NCBI GenBank assembly: GCA_002794775.1
Contig: NBAY01000018.1
Coordinates: 1 to 64,000 of the forward strand
From: Porodaedalea pini
Lineage: Eukaryota > Basidiomycota > Agaricomycetes > Hymenochaetales > Hymenochaetaceae
Reading direction: 5' to 3'
DNA length: 64,000 bases
This document shows, in pieces, positions 59,075-64,000 of the stretch. Each line of letters begins with the position of its first letter. Position 1 is the first letter of the stretch. The position numbers were made by a program, and so were the translations under genes. Below the pieces are notes generated by a model. That model worked only from the letters and a program-made list of their open reading frames with translations, did no database searches and was not told where the DNA came from.

Positions 59075-61352
59075 CTAATGTCCTGACGTGGATCCCCCTT
59101 TTGTCTGTGGTGGCTTTTCGTCAACGTCCATTGACTCGAAGCGCGAACTCTCGAACAAGTACTGGTCAACCTTATCGAAGGCAACCACCTCTAACAAGTT
59201 GTGAGCACCGTCGTGGCCGGCCGGTCGCTTCGAGGCGTGCTCAAGAGGGGGTCTTTCATTCTCTGGAACTGTGAATGCGTCGGCTGTCGTCAACGAGACC
59301 TCGACGTGCATCGTCTTCGTGTGGCCTTTTCCCTGAGGCAGAATAACGCGCACAAACATCTCATCTTTCACCCCTTCCTCAGCCTTTTCAAGAAGCCGAG
59401 TCAGACGCCTTTCCAGATCAGGCTCGAGGCCGAACACCTGGTCCAGAAGAGACTCCAAACGGTAGACCTCGAATGTAAGAGGCAACGTGGTGTAGTCAAT
59501 GCCGACGCCTATGGCATTGAAGTTAACATCTTCGCGCTGGCGCCTTGCAAGATTTTTGAGACCCGGTAGGTGATGGATGACATCCCTGCGAATACAGTAG
59601 AGTACAAATTCATCATCTTTGTCTTCCTTCGAGTCAGTAGCTAAAAGGACGCCGATTAGAAAACAGTGTACGAAGCATTTAGGCAATAATGGATCACCTT
59701 TTTTCTTGCATTTCTGCTTATGCCCTTTATATTTCCAAGCCGTGAGTTGACACTCTTTCGAGCAATAGCGCTCAGCTTTGCACGCAGCACAGAGTTTAAA
59801 ATTATTAGTTTCGTCGACCTTTTCACAATCAGGCTGAGTGGCGAAGTCCATCAGATACTAAACACATGAACACTAATTCAAAATAATACGCTTACATTTC
59901 CGCATCGTAAAGACCTCCCTTCCTTGTCTTGATTATTGTCAAAAAGAGATTTATACGCGACTCGCTCTAGCAGGAAGCCCTCGAACAAGTCCCATTCCTT
60001 TGCCACCGGACTCAGCGCGATTTTTTCCCGAGCCTCTTCAGTGTAACCTGCACGAAAGGCCTTTTCAAAATTATCGAGCAAGGAGTAAGTCGTAAGGTGG
60101 CGTGGTAATGTCTCGACCAGTGTGCCCGCAACAACGCTGCAAAAAGATGATTGCAGAGGCTCTTGACCAAGGAACGGGGAGAAATCGATAAGGGCTTTAA
60201 GAAAGCCGGCTTGAAGTGCTGGTCCAGCCAAGACGGATCCATATGTTTGTTCGAATGTGTAAATGAAAAAGGTGATAAATTTGGTGACCGCAGAGCAGGC
60301 TGATTCATAATAGATGTCATCAGGAGACGGGAAAGCTATAACGAGCACTCGACTTAGCATCTCGTTGAGATCATAGACGCCTTCGTTGAGGTTTAGTTGG
60401 AGCTGGACAGGGTTTGCAGGCTGAGGAGGCACGGAGCTGAACATCATCATGACTCTCGCGTAATTATCTAGAGCAATCCAACTCCGCGGAAGGCAACGCG
60501 CGGCTCTTGCAATCCGGCCCAGAAGTTTCAAGGCAGTAACGTCCGGGATACCACTGTCCTGCCGAATGACCATGTTGATCAGCGTTTGTCGGGCGTCGCC
60601 CAAAAAGCTACCGCACGCGGCAAGTGCTTTCGAAACGAATCCATTGTCGTCGGCACTGAATGAATGGGTTTCTTCGGACCATAACGAGACTACGAGCTTT
60701 AACATCTTCATGTCGGAGCAAATTTGCTCTTTGACTCTGTCAAATTTCGTAGCTTGTGCGAGCAGGAACGCCATCGAGAGGGCCAAGCTTTGACTGTTAT
60801 ACGGATCTTGGACAAGGAATTTGCTATTGAAATAAAGTAGCCACCGTGCAATAGCTTTCCAAGATACTTGGAATTTATTCTCCAGGTCTCCTCTGGAGAA
60901 GTCATTCAGCAGCTCGCCGATACCATGCGCAGAGACAAGCGCGAGCTGCTCGACATGACTTATATCTTCGACGGTACCGACGGTCGGCACGGTCTTCCGC
61001 AGATGGAAACAAAGCACCTCGCAAAAGCCAGTAGCCTCACTCATAGGCATTTCCCTGGTAGAAGCTGAGAGAGCCTGCAATGCACTCAAATCGCCCCTCC
61101 TCGCTTTCATAATAGTCTAGATCACAAAAACCGCACATCCGTGCGCTCTGTCAGTAACACGTCGTAGAGAAGGGTGGAAGGACTCACCTCGTGCCAATCA
61201 TCATGGATGAGCTTTTCCAACTCCTCCCGTCCTTCGCCCGTCATAGGTCGAATGAAGTCGTCAACATAGACCTTTTGACTTGATTCTGGTCCTGACTCTG
61301 ACTCTGCACTCGAGTTTCCCCAGTCCCGAGGCAAATCGTCTTTTACAAACAT
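59075..61352 (-). CDS. MYND-type zinc-finger protein
   Basis: Starts MFVKDDLPRDWGNSSAESES (ATG 61352-61350). A helical region of roughly 400 residues of repeat-like character follows, with no motif I recognise (for example ALQALSASTREMPMSEATGF, SLALSMAFLLAQATKFDRVK). Exons joined at about 59898-59841 give RCGNYLMDFATQPDCEKVD, followed by CAACKAERYCSKECQLTAW and GHKQKCKKK. Together this is a complete C-C-C-C-C-C-H-C MYND finger that should bind two zinc ions and mediate protein-protein contacts. A further intron after CKKKG joins to ATDSKEDKDDEFVLYCI. The C-terminus ends KGGSTSGH. MYND proteins with a long N-terminal helical region are abundant in agaricomycetes; their roles are mostly unknown. 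Confidence 0.82.
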
Positions 61353-61804
61353 GGACAGAAGGTTGTTTGCGAGCTAGGATATTCACAGGAGCAAGGTGCT
61401 TGTAAAGACTCGACTAGGCAACGAAGGGCGAAAATTCAAGAGTGGTGGTGGTGGTGTCAAACGTGCGAAGCCACCAAACTAACTTTGATGACATGTGTTG
61501 CACAGTATTAATGTACATGTACGTACATTCATGCATGCCACAATGTTAACGCGTTCGAGGCGAGTTTTATTGTCTATATCTAAGATGAGCAGCAGGAGTC
61601 GGAGCTTTCAGTCGGTGGCAGAAAACAAAGGAGATGGGTTGTCGATGATCGACGGTCACAAAGGCACTTCCGAATGATCCTGAGCATCAATAACAAAACA
61701 TACTAAGTACAGTATTGTATGAAGGAGAAAAAGCACGATGTGTACACCAAAAGACCCTGTCACAGATGAGGAAGGTGAAATAACGAAGAACTACAACGTC
61801 CCCT
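61353..61804. other. Intergenic region, MYND gene promoter
   Basis: 452 bp between the MYND gene start and the stop of the next minus-strand gene. A ggtggtggtggt run occurs near 61443, and an atgtacatgtacgtacattcatgcatg block near 61510 is rich in short palindromes. No gene seen. Confidence 0.5.
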
Positions 61805-64000
61805 TCAAGGCGAACCCAAAGCCGGGTCGATTCCTGATATGATTGAAGAATCAGCACCTTCACAATACTTCCTCGCGTTCCCATAGTTATAACTTCGGTC
61901 GGCATATGCCCCGAACATCGTTGGGCTTGTCGGTGGCGCAATGCCCTGCATGTGACGTGCACTCCAGCTACGCCCGACGATCGCATCTACTCTGTCCAAA
62001 GCCGCACGCCGCGCCTCGTATCTTTCCTTGGGAGACGTGAGCATTGGAGCTGAAGGCAACGTGCTCGATCGATCGCGTCCTTGTCCCATGTCTCGAAATC
62101 CGTGTCGGGCCTTCGTCGGCGAGATGGAGGAAGAGCGCGCGGTGCTGCGGCGAAGGGGTGAGGGCGCTTCGTTTCGAAGCTGAGAGTGCACCGACGTCGT
62201 TGCATCCATGTTAGTGCTAGGCGAGTGCTTGGATCGCAACTTATTAGCCTGTCGAGGACCCGAAGGACCCCTCCGCATGGGTGAATGGTGCGTTATCCTA
62301 TCCTGCTCGTATAACGGACGAGTGTGATTCCCAGAATGCTCATACGTTAAGGAGCGAGACAGGTCGGAAAAATGACTTGCGGAGATTGCGCCTGAGCTGA
62401 AAAATAGCTCTGATTCTAGCTGAGGCGAGCTGAGCAGGGGTGGACTCGTCGGCAGCGCGCGTCGGTTTGTAGAGAAGCTAAGCTTGGGCGGTGCATCCGG
62501 GTCCTCCATAATCTCCGTCCGTCTCCTCGTGCTTCGTGCTGATACTAGCTTATTCGCTGACCTGGATCTTCGCGCAAGTAAAGGCGTGTATTTGTCATCG
62601 ATCCCTGGCTCACTGCCATTTTTCAGAGGGGTACTGTATGTGCGGGCGCTTTGCAGGGCGCTACCGCTTCCCGGATCCTTCAGTGCATACACCCTCGGTG
62701 GAGTCTGAATGACATCCACCGGAATCGCGAAATCTGAAATCGTCCGGCCGTGGCCTGAAGCACTAGCAGTAGACTTTGACCTTTTCCGCTTCGATGAACC
62801 CTTCGCGGATGTTGCTGGACTATCCATGAAATCGGAATGGTCTTGCAACAAAATGCCCTCCTCGAGCTCCGGTGTTCCTTTACGCGCCTTGTTCTCCTTC
62901 GATTTTTGGCGACCAAACCCACGTCTGGGACTGAACTGCAGCTGAAGCTTTTCCGCGAGCCGTTTGCGGATGGACTTATGTCGCACGGTCCCGCGCTTAT
63001 TAGCAACTCGGCGCGCATTTTCGTAGTCCTCCTCATCTTCATCAGATGTCGCAATAGAACTGAATACTGTCGGAGCATAAGGCGATCGGAGGTCCTCAAC
63101 GGGCGACTCCTCCCCGTTTGTAAAAGCAGAAAATTTGACAGACGAGTAAGGCTTCCGGTTTTTGACCTCATCTCCGGGCTCTGGGCTAGCTGCTCTCTGC
63201 CCATTCACAAGTCCAGCAAGCAAGGGAGAACGAAGCAAGGCTGACAAGCCAACACGGGCCCAAGCGGACTCAGTCTTAGGTTCCACGGGTTGATCCAGGG
63301 TCTCCGCATCCTCGCGAGGATGCGAAGAATTGCGAGCATCTTTATACAAAAGCGATTCCTCCGCGACCTCCTCTTCGTCGATAACCTCGAAGGAGTCCCC
63401 GTGAGTATACTTCTCCCCATCCACATAGTATTTTCGGTCACTATCCTCGCCTTCCACGTCTTCATATTTAGGACCGGCGAAGCGGTCCTCATTTCGTGCC
63501 TGCTGTCTTCTCTTCCAGTATCCATATCCATACCATCCACACGCAACACCGATCCCACCACCCAAAATACCGAAGAGCGGAGCGAAGAGGAGTGGATTGA
63601 GTGGCTTGCGATAAGCTGAGAATCTATGAGAACCATGCAAAGGTGAAGTCAAGGGAGGGAGGGCCGTAATGGTAATCAGAGATGAGCTGGTGCTTGAGCT
63701 ATCTTGAGAAGAGGCCGTGTTCGATGGTGTATTAGAGGTTGGGGTTGTGCTAGGTGAGGTTGAACTAGAACTTGCTGAGGAAGAAGTATCACTTATAGGC
63801 AGCACCGTGACTTCCGATGTCACTGAACCATCCGTGTCCGTTCCATCTGTCGGAGAAGTTGAAGCGGGGGGATAAGGCCACCAATAATCAAAGCTAGTCG
63901 TTGAGGTGAACGTAACAGGTAATGGAGCAGTCAGGAACGGTGATGGTGGATCTTGACGTCCATAGTACCTGGTTAATGCGTTCGGCTGAGAAAACGAGAC
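61805..64000 (-). CDS. Ser/Thr-rich single-pass membrane protein, 5' end outside the window
   Basis: The open frame runs from TGA 61807-61805 to the right edge of the window without a stop, over 720 codons. The visible N-terminal part (SFSQPNALTRYYGRQDPPSP, then PVTFTSTTSFDYWWPYPPAS) and a Ser/Thr-rich mucin-like stretch look extracytoplasmic. A single hydrophobic segment follows (PLLFAPLFGILGGGIGVACG, then WYGYGYWKRRQQ), with positive charges after it as a stop-transfer anchor. The rest, about 560 residues, is a disordered cytosolic tail with acidic and basic patches and many SP/TP sites (KHSPSTN, PSPLRRS). This layout is that of fungal surface sensors or anchors, but no family is recognised. 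The signal peptide would lie outside the window. Confidence 0.75.
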   Translation of the reverse strand, partial: VSFSQPNALTRYYGRQDPPSPFLTAPLPVTFTSTTSFDYWWPYPPASTSPTDGTDTDGSVTSEVTVLPISDTSSSASSSSTSPSTTPTSNTPSNTASSQDSSSTSSSLITITALPPLTSPLHGSHRFSAYRKPLNPLLFAPLFGILGGGIGVACGWYGYGYWKRRQQARNEDRFAGPKYEDVEGEDSDRKYYVDGEKYTHGDSFEVIDEEEVAEESLLYKDARNSSHPREDAETLDQPVEPKTESAWARVGLSALLRSPLLAGLVNGQRAASPEPGDEVKNRKPYSSVKFSAFTNGEESPVEDLRSPYAPTVFSSIATSDEDEEDYENARRVANKRGTVRHKSIRKRLAEKLQLQFSPRRGFGRQKSKENKARKGTPELEEGILLQDHSDFMDSPATSAKGSSKRKRSKSTASASGHGRTISDFAIPVDVIQTPPRVYALKDPGSGSALQSARTYSTPLKNGSEPGIDDKYTPLLARRSRSANKLVSARSTRRRTEIMEDPDAPPKLSFSTNRRALPTSPPLLSSPQLESELFFSSGAISASHFSDLSRSLTYEHSGNHTRPLYEQDRITHHSPMRRGPSGPRQANKLRSKHSPSTNMDATTSVHSQLRNEAPSPLRRSTARSSSISPTKARHGFRDMGQGRDRSSTLPSAPMLTSPKERYEARRAALDRVDAIVGRSWSARHMQGIAPPTSPTMFGAYADRSYNYGNARKYCEGADSSIISGIDPALGSP

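Overview
This 64 kb window reads as nuclear DNA of a filamentous basidiomycete, most likely an agaricomycete. The genes are densely packed and broken by many short introns (about 45-70 bp, GT...AG). The protein families include fungal DUF2985, Nup82 and a MYND protein, and the repeats include chromodomain Ty3 elements. No species can be named. No rRNA, tRNA, CRISPR array or bacterial-type operon was seen.

Left part (1-37.1 kb), housekeeping genes: 3' end of an unrecognised gene (1-533); DUF2985 membrane protein (830-3138); cobalamin-independent methionine synthase MET6 (3562-6343, -); atypical dual-specificity phosphatase (7577-8403); long alpha/beta-hydrolase (10123-13868); alpha-tubulin (14397-16186); HAD phosphatase of the glycerol-3-phosphatase type (16606-17477, -); exocyst Sec15 (18202-21089); ARF1 GTPase (21415-22285, -); CPSF2/Cft2 (22524-25935); glutaminyl-tRNA synthetase (26035-28852, -); Nup82-like nucleoporin (29035-31960, -). 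Next comes a compact proteasome neighbourhood: 20S alpha subunit PRE10 (32120-33204), 19S lid subunit RPN12 (33298-34399, -) and 20S catalytic beta1 subunit PRE3 (34562-35547). A conserved protein of unknown function follows (35666-37142, -).

Middle part (37.2-58.7 kb), a nested retrotransposon block. Remnants of a LINE (minus strand) lie at both edges: RNase H and 3' end at 37.4-39.5 kb; ORF1 and the start of the ORF2 endonuclease at 55.85-58.73 kb. Between and inside them sit Ty3/Gypsy chromoviruses: a full element with two 413-bp LTRs (39484-45727), a 5'-truncated copy fused in tandem and closed by a third LTR (45728-49163), an inverted 3'-truncated copy (50349-55850, -) and a solo LTR with a TTCTT target-site duplication (56934-57421). 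The Ty3 copies carry two informative signals. One is an exact 11-nt complementarity between the predicted transcript start and the primer-binding site, the signature of Tf1-type self-priming. The other is a -1 gag/pol overlap with a G GGT TTT heptamer, a 6-nt spacer and a 6-bp stem. Most of the inspected pol stops and LTR differences look like CpG to TpG/CpA changes.

Right part (58.7-64 kb): a MYND-finger protein (59075-61352, -) and a large Ser/Thr-rich single-pass membrane protein that runs off the right edge (61805-64000, -).

The most interesting leads are the three linked proteasome genes whose promoters share a GTC[T/G]CGAGACGCG element, and the self-priming plus frameshift signals of the chromovirus family.
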